The notes beneath the pieces were generated by a model. It saw nothing but the letters and a program-made list of their open reading frames with translations, ran no database searches and was not told the DNA's origin. A stretch of 64,000 nucleotides of DNA from assembly GCF_009696315.1 (NCBI RefSeq), contig NZ_VUMG01000001.1:496001-560000 (forward strand), in the 5' to 3' direction. Made by a program: the position numbers and the translations under genes. The stretch is from Cutibacterium porci (GTDB lineage: Bacteria > Actinomycetota > Actinomycetes > Propionibacteriales > Propionibacteriaceae). Shown in pieces: positions 35,760-44,803 of the stretch (position 1 is the stretch's first letter; every line of letters starts with the position of its first letter).

Positions 35760-37610
35760 TTACCGTGCCCATGTTCCCGTCATAGAAGGGTCAGTCCCAG
35801 TGTTGTTGAGAGCCGGGTGGTGCGGGTCTGCGGGAGACTGAGACCGCCGCCGACGCCGCTCGCGGGGGACGGCCTGACCTGCACCCCAGGAAGCCAGGGT
35901 CGCCAATCGAGATCTCAGATCCTTCGGGAGGGTAAATGGACGTGCCAGCAGCGCACCGAAGCTGCCACCAACGGCTAGTGCGACGCCGACGAGTAGGGCC
36001 TCCAAGAAGAGAGCCCAGCCGTTATTCGAGGCACCGCCAGTGCCGTTTTGGGCATTGACGATCATGTACAGGGCCCGATACATCATGACGCCAGGCATGA
36101 GAGGGACGATGGCGATCGTCACCAAGCCAAGTTGGGGCACCTTCCAGCGTTTCGCTCCCAGCCCAGCGATGAGGCCTGCCACCGTCGCCCCGAGACCTGA
36201 CGCTGCCGATACGGATGTCGTCAGTTGCATTCCCAGTAGGTATCCCGCCCAGGCGGCTGCGCCCAGGACTGCGCAGATAGCTAGGGTGCGGTACCCAGCA
36301 TGGGAAGATATGCCGAAGGTTACGGCGATGACTGCGGCAGCGATCATCTGGAGGATCGGATCAGTAGAGAATCCTAACGAGGGTGATATGTACCCGGGTA
36401 CTCCGAGCCTCAATCCGATCCACATCGTCGTGATAACGCCGAGGATGATGCCGCCGGTTTGGACAAACCCTTCCAGGAATCGTCCAGAACTCGTGACGAC
36501 GTAGCCGTCGAGAGCGTCCTGAGAGGCTGCAACGAATGAGCCGCCAGCTAGCAGAGAGACGATTCCGGACGCGACGATGAGGGACGGGGACAGCGGCAAG
36601 GGGTGATCGGAAGCCGCCATGTACACCATGACGATCAGAGCAAAAGCGGTTGCGATGGCACCGCCAGCTGCTTGGGCGAAGAAGTTCGTGATCCGTTTGC
36701 GCGCCATCGCCTGAACAGCGGCGTCGACCATACACGTCGAAATGAAGCTCAACACACCGTCCAGCGCGGTCCCGCCGAATAGGGTGGATAGTCCCGCCCC
36801 CATAAAACCAATGTTCATCGTGACAAACCACTGACGGTACAACCTGGGGCTGCGCGTGATGGCCGCCAATCGGTCAGCCGCCCCCTCAAGCCCAACGGTC
36901 TTGTCGCAGATATCGTCGACGAGCAACTGCAGCTCACCGAGGCGCTGATAATCGCTGGTACGGGAACGAACCACCCGCAATGCCGTGATGGGATCTTCGT
37001 CCAGGCCTCGATGCTGGGTGACGATGACTGAGGTATTCGTGATGTCGATGTGGACGGTCACCCCGTACGTTGCTGTGATGCGCAGGGCCATTGCGACGGC
37101 TTCAGATGCGGATCCTCCCACCGAGATCGCCATGACCGCGATTCGGGTGACGAGGTCGACGACGCGTCGAGCCTGCATGGTTGCCATCTCGGAATTGCCC
37201 AGGTTAAGGGCCAGAGTCGGTTCCACCGGAGTCTCAGCCCGGAAGAGTTTCTCCAGCGGAACGCGTCGGGTTCGACGCGCCTTGGGTGGCCTGGAATTGC
37301 GGACTTTAGCCTTGCCGTTTTGAGCAGGGAGTGTCTGAGCAGAGATTGTCCCTGAACGAGTCAGCGGCCACGACGTCGAGGCGTTGTGTAGCGAGGCCAT
37401 ACGCGTCGGGCTGTCTTCTTCGACCGGGGGTTCAGGAGGGGTAGCGCTCGACCGTGGAGGGGTAGCGGGTTGGGCGGAAGCCTGGCCGGGACGAAAAATA
37501 CGGGCGTCAATGCCGTCAGCAGTTCGTGGAACGGGGTCGTCGCTGCGCCAGGGCCGAGGATATGCGGGGGGCACGGACCCGCCATGAGCACCCGACCGCT
37601 TGTCCGCCAT
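35760..37610 (-). CDS. ThrE-like threonine/serine exporter
   Basis: 616 aa; ATG at 37,610 has AGGAGG 7 nt upstream, so the longer frame to 37,682 is rejected. A disordered N-terminal tail of about 125 residues leads to a cytoplasmic domain (ARRVVDLVTRIAVMAISVGGSASEAVAMA, VTVHIDITNTSV), then about ten membrane helices in two sets (from about 260 to 580), as in Corynebacterium glutamicum ThrE, where both halves are fused. That protein exports threonine and serine using the proton gradient. The substrate here is inferred by family. Confidence 0.9.
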   Translation of the reverse strand: MADKRSGAHGGSVPPAYPRPWRSDDPVPRTADGIDARIFRPGQASAQPATPPRSSATPPEPPVEEDSPTRMASLHNASTSWPLTRSGTISAQTLPAQNGKAKVRNSRPPKARRTRRVPLEKLFRAETPVEPTLALNLGNSEMATMQARRVVDLVTRIAVMAISVGGSASEAVAMALRITATYGVTVHIDITNTSVIVTQHRGLDEDPITALRVVRSRTSDYQRLGELQLLVDDICDKTVGLEGAADRLAAITRSPRLYRQWFVTMNIGFMGAGLSTLFGGTALDGVLSFISTCMVDAAVQAMARKRITNFFAQAAGGAIATAFALIVMVYMAASDHPLPLSPSLIVASGIVSLLAGGSFVAASQDALDGYVVTSSGRFLEGFVQTGGIILGVITTMWIGLRLGVPGYISPSLGFSTDPILQMIAAAVIAVTFGISSHAGYRTLAICAVLGAAAWAGYLLGMQLTTSVSAASGLGATVAGLIAGLGAKRWKVPQLGLVTIAIVPLMPGVMMYRALYMIVNAQNGTGGASNNGWALFLEALLVGVALAVGGSFGALLARPFTLPKDLRSRLATLASWGAGQAVPRERRRRRSQSPADPHHPALNNTGTDPSMTGTWAR

Positions 37611-37720
37611 CTGACACCCTCCTTGCGCTGCACAGGAACGCCCTGCAGGACCATTGTGGTCGTCGCCGCCGACGGTACCCAAACGGCTACGGATTGTGGA
37701 CTTCTCGATAGGGTGGCGGG

Positions 37721-38521
37721 GTGCTCATTGCGACCGATCTCGACGGAACCTTCCTCACACCCAATGCCACGGTGTCCTCGCGCAACCGGGCTGCTGTAGA
37801 GGCCGCCGAGGCCGCCGGTATTCGCGTTATCCCGGTGACAGGGCGGGCTGTTGGCGGGCTGCGCGTCATCGGCCCGGTTTTCCACCAATACGCCCTCGTA
37901 TCTAACGGTGCTGTCGGGGCGGATATGTCCACCGGCGACACCCTCTTCACCGAGACGATGTCGACCCACACCGTGACGTCCTATGTCGACCAACTCACTG
38001 CCGAGTGCCCAGGGGTGGCGTTCTGTGCGGAGGTTGGGGATTCTTCAGTGTTCCTCGTCGAAGAAGGGTACGACGAGATTGTCCCCGCTTTCGAGTCCGA
38101 GAACGATCCCGCTGAACACGTCGTCGTCAGTCGTGACGAATTGTGTTCCACCGAGGCCGTCAAGCTCATGATCGTGCACCCGACGGTGTCTGCCTCAGAC
38201 ATTTATCAGCTATCAAGGCGTCTGCGGGTGCCCGGAGTTCACGCTACCTGGGCGGGGTTCACGGTGGCGGAAGCCGGACCGGCGGGTGTGACGAAGGCCA
38301 GTGGCTTAGAACGCATCTGCCAGCTCCTTGGGGAGGATCGTGCCAACGTTGTCGCCTTCGGTGATGGGGCCAATGACGTTGAGATGTTGCAGTGGGCTGG
38401 TGTGTCGTATGCGATGGGCGGCGCTAAGCCCGAGGCGATTGCTGCGGCGGATCGGCGTGCCCCCCGTTGTGAGGAGGATGGTTTTGCTGTTGTCGTCGAG
38501 GAGTTGCTGGCATCTCGATAA
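37721..38521 (+). CDS. HAD-superfamily (Cof-type) phosphatase 1
   Basis: 266 aa from a GTG. Motif I is LIATDLDGTFLTP with nucleophile and acid Asp residues, motif II Thr in IPVTGRA, motif III Lys in GVTKASGLE, and motif IV FGDGANDVEML, with a C2b cap between. Such Cof/YbiV-like enzymes dephosphorylate sugar phosphates or nucleotides. It is followed 10 bp later by a paralogue. Confidence 0.92.
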   Translation: MLIATDLDGTFLTPNATVSSRNRAAVEAAEAAGIRVIPVTGRAVGGLRVIGPVFHQYALVSNGAVGADMSTGDTLFTETMSTHTVTSYVDQLTAECPGVAFCAEVGDSSVFLVEEGYDEIVPAFESENDPAEHVVVSRDELCSTEAVKLMIVHPTVSASDIYQLSRRLRVPGVHATWAGFTVAEAGPAGVTKASGLERICQLLGEDRANVVAFGDGANDVEMLQWAGVSYAMGGAKPEAIAAADRRAPRCEEDGFAVVVEELLASR

Positions 38522-38530
38522 CCTCGCAGT

Positions 38531-39340
38531 GTGCTCATCGCAACTGACCTTGACGGAACCCTCCTGACCCCTGGCGGCACGATCAGCCCTCGGACTCGTG
38601 AAGCCATTCGTGCCGCCCAGAAGGTCGGGGTGCCGGTGGTGCCAGTCACCGCGCGGCAGATTTACGGTATCGAGAAGTGGCGTGACGACTTAGGCCGCTG
38701 GGCACTGTGCTCTAACGGCGCCATTTGCTGGGACCTTCCGGCCCGCACCGTACTCTTTCGCCAACTCATGCCAAGCGCTGTGGCGAACGAGTTTGCTCAC
38801 CGTCTCCTTGCTGCTGCTCCCGGCACCCGCTTCTTGACGATCAAAGACGACGGGTTCACTTTCGCCTCCCAGCGCGGTTACGCCGAGTTGACGACCTTCG
38901 CTGACCATTCCCGCGAGCCATCCGAGATGCCCGCCCTGGATCTCGACGAGGTGCTTGACGGAGATTGCCTCAAAATGGTCGCCCGGCACCCAAACCTGCC
39001 CATCGCGGAATTAATTGCTCGAGCCGAGAGCGTCGGCATGGCTGATGAGGTGCACGTCACCACGTCGGGAAAGTCGATGCTAGAAATTAGCGCTAAGGGA
39101 GTCACCAAGGATTCCGGACTGTCGATGCTGTGCGATCACCTGGGTATCGAGCAGCGCGACACCGTGGCCTTCGGTGATGGGGCCAATGACGTCGAGATGC
39201 TCGCTTGGGCGGGGGACTCCTACGCGATGGCTAATGCGGTGCCGCTGGCGGTTGCAGTGGCCCGTCACCGAGCACCGTCGAATGCCGAGGACGGGGTTGC
39301 GCGGGTCGTCGAGGAGCTGCTGCTGGCGAGAGGGATCTGA
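38531..39340 (+). CDS. HAD-superfamily (Cof-type) phosphatase 2
   Basis: 269 aa, GTG start, paralogous to the gene just upstream (same LIATDLDGTLLTP start, FGDGANDVEMLAWAG and SYAM endings). Motif II VPVTARQ and motif III GVTKDSGLS are intact. The caps differ strongly (ITIKDDGFTFASQR here), suggesting different substrates after tandem duplication. Confidence 0.92.
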   Translation: MLIATDLDGTLLTPGGTISPRTREAIRAAQKVGVPVVPVTARQIYGIEKWRDDLGRWALCSNGAICWDLPARTVLFRQLMPSAVANEFAHRLLAAAPGTRFLTIKDDGFTFASQRGYAELTTFADHSREPSEMPALDLDEVLDGDCLKMVARHPNLPIAELIARAESVGMADEVHVTTSGKSMLEISAKGVTKDSGLSMLCDHLGIEQRDTVAFGDGANDVEMLAWAGDSYAMANAVPLAVAVARHRAPSNAEDGVARVVEELLLARGI

Positions 39341-39524
39341 GGCGCTCCAGAGCAGGGTGCCAGATGCTGCGACCACGTCGACGTAACGAGGCTTTTTACG
39401 ATGCGTGGTATTTCGGTGTGCAACGGTGGACTGTGCCATCTGCGGTGGCATGGACGGCACGCAGCGACATCATTGCCACCGTGTCCGGGGCTCCACCACT
39501 GTCCAGTTGGAGTAAGATGCTTGC

Positions 39525-39729
39525 GACCGCAAGGCAGTGATGGGGCGATCACCCCGGAGTCGCTGGAAGAACGGGCGAGTACATGCACCGCCTCAGTAGA
39601 ACCAGCAGCGATCGACTAACCGAGAGGCCGGCGTCGTCGACGTCGCGCAAGGAGGGTGGTACCGCGGGTACCCGGAAAATCCGGTGTGCTCGTCCCTCGG
39701 TGACCCGAGACGAAGGACCACCCGCTGCG
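39525..39729 (+). promoter_or_regulatory. T-box riboswitch of ileS, translational, short stem I
   Basis: The 389-bp gap before ileS holds a T-box leader. The T-box proper is AAGGAGGGTGGTACCGCG (39,649-39,666). Upstream, a short hairpin GATGGGG-CGATC-ACCCC shows an AUC isoleucine specifier at 39,548-39,550, matching the ultrashort stem I class of actinobacterial ileS leaders. ACCACCC at 39,717-39,723 can pair with GGGTGGT of the T-box and overlaps GAAGGA (39,712-39,717), the ribosome site of ileS; there is no terminator T-run. Uncharged tRNA-Ile should therefore free the ribosome site. A TAAGAT -10 at 39,513 suggests a start near 39,525. The part 39,341-39,500 shows nothing recognisable. Confidence 0.9.
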
Positions 39730-42700
39730 ATGACCGATGTGAACCCAGTTCGCTCCGACAACTGTAGGCAGTACAACAACGTGCCGCCGCAGATTGACCT
39801 ACCCGCGATGGACCACGAGATCATTGATCTGTGGGCTCGTCAGCACACTTTTGACAAGTCTTTAGAGGCCACCAAGGACGGCCAGCCGTGGACGTTTTTT
39901 GAGGGCCCACCGACCGCTAACGGACAGCCGGGCACCCACCACGTTGAAGCCCGCGTCTTCAAAGACATCTTCCCGCGTTTCAAGACCATGCAGGGGTTCC
40001 GCGTCGACCGCAAGGCAGGCTGGGACTGCCACGGTTTGCCCGTCGAACTGGCCGTCGAGAAGGAACTCGGGTTCTCCGGTAAACCCGACATCGAGAAGTA
40101 CGGTGTTGAGCCTTTTAACGCCAAATGCCGCGAGTCCGTTACCCGCCACGTCGACGCCTTCACTGAGCTCACCGAGCGGATGGGTTACTGGGTCAATATG
40201 GACGAGGCGTATTGGACGATGAGCCCGTCCTACGTCGAATCAGTGTGGTGGGGCCTCAAGCGGATCTGGGACAAAGGGCTGCTTGGCGAGGACCACCGGG
40301 TGGCCCCGTACTGCCCGCGCTGCGGCACCACCTTGTCCGACCATGAGCTGGCTCAGGGCTACCAGGACGACCGTGACCCGTCGATCTATGTGCGATTCCC
40401 GGTGACGTCGGGCCCGCTAGCCGGACGCGCCAAGCTGCTGGTATGGACGACCACCCCCTGGACCCTAGTATCGAATACTGCCGTGGCCGTCCACCCCGAC
40501 GTGCGATACGTCGTCGCCCACCAGGATCCGGTTCCGGAGGGATCTGACGCCGTCGCCACCGCCTCGGCAGAGGATCCGGCCTCCCAAGACCTCATCATCG
40601 CGGAGCCACTGTTTGAGAAAGTGCTGGGTGAGGGGTGGAGCCTCACCGGCGAATCCTTCCTGGGTTCGCAGATGGAGTTTTGGACATACCAGCGTCCCTA
40701 CGACTTCCTGGAGTGGCCGAAAACAGAGCGGGTCACAGTTGATGGGCGTCCTACCCCTGCTGACGCCAACTTTGTCATCCTTGCCGACTACGTCACCGTC
40801 GAGGATGGCACCGGGCTGGTGCATCAGGCTCCGGCCTTTGGAGCCGACGACTTACAGACCTGCCGCCGCTACGGGTTGCCGCTAGTCAACCCAATTCGCC
40901 CTGATGGCACCTTCGAGGAGTCCGTGCCGTTGGTAGGTGGATTGTTCTTTAAGACTGCCGACAAGCCGTTGTGTGAGGACCTCGACAGACGCGGAGTTCT
41001 CTTCCGCTTGGAGATGCATTGGCACTCCTATCCGCACTGCTGGCGCTGTGACACCCACCTCATCTACTACGCCCAGCCTTCGTGGTATATCCGCACCACG
41101 AAAGTCAAGGAACAACTGCTGGCCCAGAACGAGGGCACCACATGGTACCCCGAGACCATCAAGCATGGCCGGTTTGGGGACTGGCTGGAGAACAACATCG
41201 ACTGGGCCGTCAGTCGGTCGCGCTACTGGGGCACGCCGTTGCCGTTGTGGCGCAATGACGACGATCGTTCCGACGTCATCTGTGTGGAGTCGCTGGCCGA
41301 GTTGTCTCAATATGCCGGGCGCGACCTCACCGGGATGGATCCGCACCGTCCCTTCATTGACGAGGTGACTTTCACCCGAGACGGCCACACGTATCACCGG
41401 GTGCCTGAGGTGGCTGACGCCTGGCTTGATTCGGGGTCGATGCCTTTTGCCCAGTGGGGATACCCGCATGTGCCGGGGTCTAAGGAGAAGTTCGAGTCTC
41501 ACTACCCTGGTGACTTCATTTGTGAGGCTATCGACCAGACCCGCGGTTGGTTCTACACCATGATGGCTGTCGGAACCCTGGTGTTTGATGAGTCCTCGTA
41601 CCGCAACGTGCTGTGCCTGGGCCACATCCTCGCCGAGGATGGCCGCAAGATGAGCAAGCATCTAGGCAATATCTTGTTGCCTATTCCGCTCATGGACAAG
41701 CATGGCGCCGACGCCGTGCGCTGGTTTATGGCCGCTGATGGGTCTCCGTGGAGTGCGCGTCGCGTCGGCGATGAGACGATCCAGGAGACGGTCCGCAAGG
41801 TCCTGCTCACATACTGGAATACTGTGTCGTTCCACGCCTTATACGCGAGGGCTAATGGGTGGACGCCCGCCGGTCATACTGTTCCCCCCGCTGTGAAGGA
41901 TCGCCATATCCTTGACCGGTGGTTGGCTTCTGCGACGAATGTCCTCGTGCGCGACGTCACCGCTGCGCTCAATGACTTCGACACCCAGCGGGTTGGCACC
42001 CTCATCGCTCAATTCGTTGACGAGCTGTCGAACTGGTATGTGCGCCGCTCCCGTCGTCGCTTTTGGGACGGTGACGAGGGTGCCCTGTGGACGTTGCATG
42101 AGACCCTTGAGACCCTCACCAAGCTCATGGCTCCTATGGTTCCGTTCATCACCGAGCGCGTCTGGCAGGATCTTTTCGTGGCGACGAACCCGCAGGGCCC
42201 GGAGTCAGTCCATCTGGCGAGCTGGCCGGTGGCCGATGATTCGGTTATCGACGAGGCTCTGTCGGAGTCGATGGATCTCGCCCGACGCATCGTCGAATTG
42301 GGTCGCGGTGCTCGTGCCGAGGCAAAAGCCAAGATTCGGCAACCCTTGTCGCGTGCCCTTATCTCGGGTGCAGCGTTGGCGAAATTGAGCGAAGACCTGC
42401 AGGCTGAGATCCGCTCCGAGCTCAACGTCATGGCGTTGGATTCTTTTACTGCTGCGGGTGACCTCGTCGATCACACCGCGAAGGGCAATTTCCGCGCCCT
42501 GGGGAAAAAGTTCGCCAAAGCTACTCCAAAGGTGGCTGCCGCCATCGCGGCTGCCGACCCTGAATGGCTGGCCTCTGAATTGGCTACTAGCGGGTCCGTC
42601 GAGCTGGGCGTTCCAGAGGGGGGTAAGGCCGTCGTGACCGTTGACGACGTCATCGTCTCTGAGCGTCCTCGGGAAGGCTGGAGCGTCGTCAACGAGCAGG

Positions 42701-42990
42701 GAGAAACGGTGGCCCTTGATCTGGAGATCACCCCCGATCTGGCTCGCGCCGGGCAAGCTCGTGAGGTTATCCGTTTCGTTCAGGACAGCCGCAAGAAGGC
42801 CGGGCTCGACGTCTCTGACCGGATTAGCCTGTCCTGGCAGGCTGATGGGGAGTTAGCCGAGGCGATTGAGGAACACCTCGACGAGATCGCCGGTGAGGTG
42901 CTCGCCACCACGGTGAACCGCGGTGAAGCCGATGACGAGTGGTTCCGTGACGGGGACCTCGGCTTGGCTGTGAAAATCGAGAGGGTTTGA
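39730..42990 (+). CDS. ileS: Isoleucyl-tRNA synthetase
   Basis: 1086 aa from the ATG after the T-box leader. Class I motifs: the HIGH-equivalent in FFEGPPTANGQPGTHH (about 57-72) and KMSKHLGN (about 640); editing domain between (TTPWTLVSNTAV, and the conserved GTGLVHQAPAFGADD). The C-terminal anticodon domain lacks the zinc module of E. coli IleRS, in line with the eukaryote-like type of actinobacteria that is often mupirocin-insensitive; the resistance inference is by class only. Charges tRNA-Ile with isoleucine. Confidence 0.97.
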   Translation: MTDVNPVRSDNCRQYNNVPPQIDLPAMDHEIIDLWARQHTFDKSLEATKDGQPWTFFEGPPTANGQPGTHHVEARVFKDIFPRFKTMQGFRVDRKAGWDCHGLPVELAVEKELGFSGKPDIEKYGVEPFNAKCRESVTRHVDAFTELTERMGYWVNMDEAYWTMSPSYVESVWWGLKRIWDKGLLGEDHRVAPYCPRCGTTLSDHELAQGYQDDRDPSIYVRFPVTSGPLAGRAKLLVWTTTPWTLVSNTAVAVHPDVRYVVAHQDPVPEGSDAVATASAEDPASQDLIIAEPLFEKVLGEGWSLTGESFLGSQMEFWTYQRPYDFLEWPKTERVTVDGRPTPADANFVILADYVTVEDGTGLVHQAPAFGADDLQTCRRYGLPLVNPIRPDGTFEESVPLVGGLFFKTADKPLCEDLDRRGVLFRLEMHWHSYPHCWRCDTHLIYYAQPSWYIRTTKVKEQLLAQNEGTTWYPETIKHGRFGDWLENNIDWAVSRSRYWGTPLPLWRNDDDRSDVICVESLAELSQYAGRDLTGMDPHRPFIDEVTFTRDGHTYHRVPEVADAWLDSGSMPFAQWGYPHVPGSKEKFESHYPGDFICEAIDQTRGWFYTMMAVGTLVFDESSYRNVLCLGHILAEDGRKMSKHLGNILLPIPLMDKHGADAVRWFMAADGSPWSARRVGDETIQETVRKVLLTYWNTVSFHALYARANGWTPAGHTVPPAVKDRHILDRWLASATNVLVRDVTAALNDFDTQRVGTLIAQFVDELSNWYVRRSRRRFWDGDEGALWTLHETLETLTKLMAPMVPFITERVWQDLFVATNPQGPESVHLASWPVADDSVIDEALSESMDLARRIVELGRGARAEAKAKIRQPLSRALISGAALAKLSEDLQAEIRSELNVMALDSFTAAGDLVDHTAKGNFRALGKKFAKATPKVAAAIAAADPEWLASELATSGSVELGVPEGGKAVVTVDDVIVSERPREGWSVVNEQGETVALDLEITPDLARAGQAREVIRFVQDSRKKAGLDVSDRISLSWQADGELAEAIEEHLDEIAGEVLATTVNRGEADDEWFRDGDLGLAVKIERV

Positions 42991-42993
42991 GGT

Positions 42994-43043
42994 GACGTCT
43001 GGTCGTTGTGACTGTCAATACCCGGTCACAACGACCAGACGTC
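42994..43043. terminator. Long hairpin between ileS and the convergent ABC genes
   Basis: Arms GACGTCTGGTCGTTGTGAC and GTCACAACGACCAGACGTC are perfect over 19 bp with a 12-nt loop, 4 bp after the ileS stop. No T-run follows, so it may act as a bidirectional terminator or 3'-end stabiliser. Confidence 0.65.
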
Positions 43044-43059
43044 GAAGGTGTGTCTGGAT

Positions 43060-43827
43060 TTATGGCTCGCGCACGTGTTGGCGCCAGAGCCCGATGATAA
43101 TCGGCAGGGCGATCCACAGTCCGGTACTTGTGGCCAGGTGGGCCCACTCGACGCCGTGGATGGTGCCTGTAGTCAGTGGTCCTCCTGCCTGGAGATAATT
43201 GAGCCACGGGATGATGGGATGAAGTTGGTCGACGAGGGCGACCGCAGGTAGAACCGTCGTCGGGACAATGAGTATGACGGTGATCGCAGCTGGTGCATTG
43301 AGGAACGCCATACCCATGGCGAAGCCGACGAAGACATAGATGAGGTTGGCGATAGTGGAACCAAGTAACGCCTGCCAGTTGGCTCCGGTGAGGATGACGG
43401 AGTTTTTGGTGGCCGTGCTAACCAGCCCAGAAGCTGCTGCTAGGACGATAGCCAGTGCGGTGGCGATGACAGACGCGGCTGCGGCGACGATGCCTTTAGC
43501 GGCAGTCACCACGTGACGTCGTGGTGTCATGACGAATGTCATCAGTGCGGTTCGGTGGCTCCACTCGGCGGTGACCATGAGGATGGCGACAATGGGCAGC
43601 AGCGCATTGATAGGCATGACGGTAAAAGAGAACAATACTGACCAGGCGAGATCGCCTGAGATATGTGTCGTTATCGCCCGTCCGCTCACTGCAGCGACAA
43701 TCAAGCTGAGGATAGCAGCGATAGACAACAGCCACACGCTTGCCCGGGTGTCAATGAATTTGCGAGATTCAGCGATTATGAGGTTTCCGAAGGATGCTTT
43801 TTCGTCAATGGTGGCGATGCCCGTCAT
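43060..43827 (-). CDS. ABC-2-type transporter permease
   Basis: 255 aa with six membrane helices (for example WLLSIAAILSLIVAAVSG, INALLPIVAILMVTAEW, VIATALAIVLAAASGLV). The ENW-like HRTALMTFVMTPRRHVVTAAK loop resembles permeases of the lantibiotic/bacitracin-export group. Its ATG overlaps the ATPase stop as ATGA. Cargo is unknown; the adjacent two-component system suggests a stress or antibiotic response. Confidence 0.88.
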   Translation of the reverse strand: MTGIATIDEKASFGNLIIAESRKFIDTRASVWLLSIAAILSLIVAAVSGRAITTHISGDLAWSVLFSFTVMPINALLPIVAILMVTAEWSHRTALMTFVMTPRRHVVTAAKGIVAAAASVIATALAIVLAAASGLVSTATKNSVILTGANWQALLGSTIANLIYVFVGFAMGMAFLNAPAAITVILIVPTTVLPAVALVDQLHPIIPWLNYLQAGGPLTTGTIHGVEWAHLATSTGLWIALPIIIGLWRQHVREP

Positions 43828-44567
43828 GCTTCCTGTCCCCTCTGCCGTGAGTCTTGCGGGATTCGGCTAGCCGGCGTTGTAAGTTCAAAAAAGGTGTCTT
43901 CGAGATTTTCGTGGTGGGCAGTGAGATTGGCCAAGGTGTCGTCAGCGACGATGCGTCCCGAGCCGATCATGACGACCCGATCAGCGATGAGCTGTACCTC
44001 GTGAAGCAAGTGGGAACTCAGTAGAACAGCCCCGCCACGGTCGGCGTAGTCACGCAACAGAGTGCGTATCCAATGGATGCCCTGAGGGTCCAGACCATTG
44101 GCGGGTTCGTCAAGGATGAGGACCCTGGGGTTGCCCAGTAGGGCTACGGCGATTCCAAGGCGCTGTCTCATGCCGAGCGAGTAGGCACCGACTCGGCGCC
44201 GAGCCTCGTCCTGGGTGAGACCGACCAGGTCAAGGACTTTATCGACCCCGGTCTGGGGAGCTCCGATGACGGTTGCTGCGATGGTGAGTGTCTCGCGTCC
44301 AGTGCGGCCCGGATGCATGGCCGAGGCGTCGAGCAAAACGCCGATCTGGGACGCTGGGTTGGGTAGGGCCGCAAATGGCTGTCCTAGAACTGTGGCGGCA
44401 CCTGAGGTAGGCCTTGCCAGGCCAACGATGCATTTCAGGGTGGTCGATTTGCCTGCCCCGTTCGGGCCGAGGAATCCGGTGACAGATCCGGCCGCCACAT
44501 TAAAGGACACGTCATTGACGGCTGTAAACCGGCCATATTTCTTAGTGAGGTGTGAAACCGCGATCAT
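43824..44567 (-). CDS. ABC transporter ATP-binding protein
   Basis: 247 aa. GPNGAGKST Walker A, YSLGMRQRLGIAVALLG signature, VLILDEPANGLDPQG Walker B and SSHLLHEVQ switch region are all present. The type (BcrA/CcmA-like) pairs with the ABC-2 permease downstream. A C-terminal ELTTPASRIP tail follows the nucleotide domain. Divergent from the sensor kinase gene. Confidence 0.94.
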   Translation of the reverse strand: MIAVSHLTKKYGRFTAVNDVSFNVAAGSVTGFLGPNGAGKSTTLKCIVGLARPTSGAATVLGQPFAALPNPASQIGVLLDASAMHPGRTGRETLTIAATVIGAPQTGVDKVLDLVGLTQDEARRRVGAYSLGMRQRLGIAVALLGNPRVLILDEPANGLDPQGIHWIRTLLRDYADRGGAVLLSSHLLHEVQLIADRVVMIGSGRIVADDTLANLTAHHENLEDTFFELTTPASRIPQDSRQRGQEA

Positions 44568-44803
44568 GGTTGAAATATCACTCCGGCCATCCGGGTGAGC
44601 GCTAGTGGTGAAAGTCTGGATTCGATGGTCTTATGAGACCGCTGGCATCGACCAAGGTCGACGATGGTGATCCAAAGGTCGAAGTGCAGGACTATCGTGC
44701 TCGACTGACGGTACCGTGCCCGTAATCTGGGCTGGTGTTATCCACTCCGTTATTGCCTGATCGCCCCAATCAGGCTCTCCCTGTTGGGAAGAGGACCGAG
44801 GCC

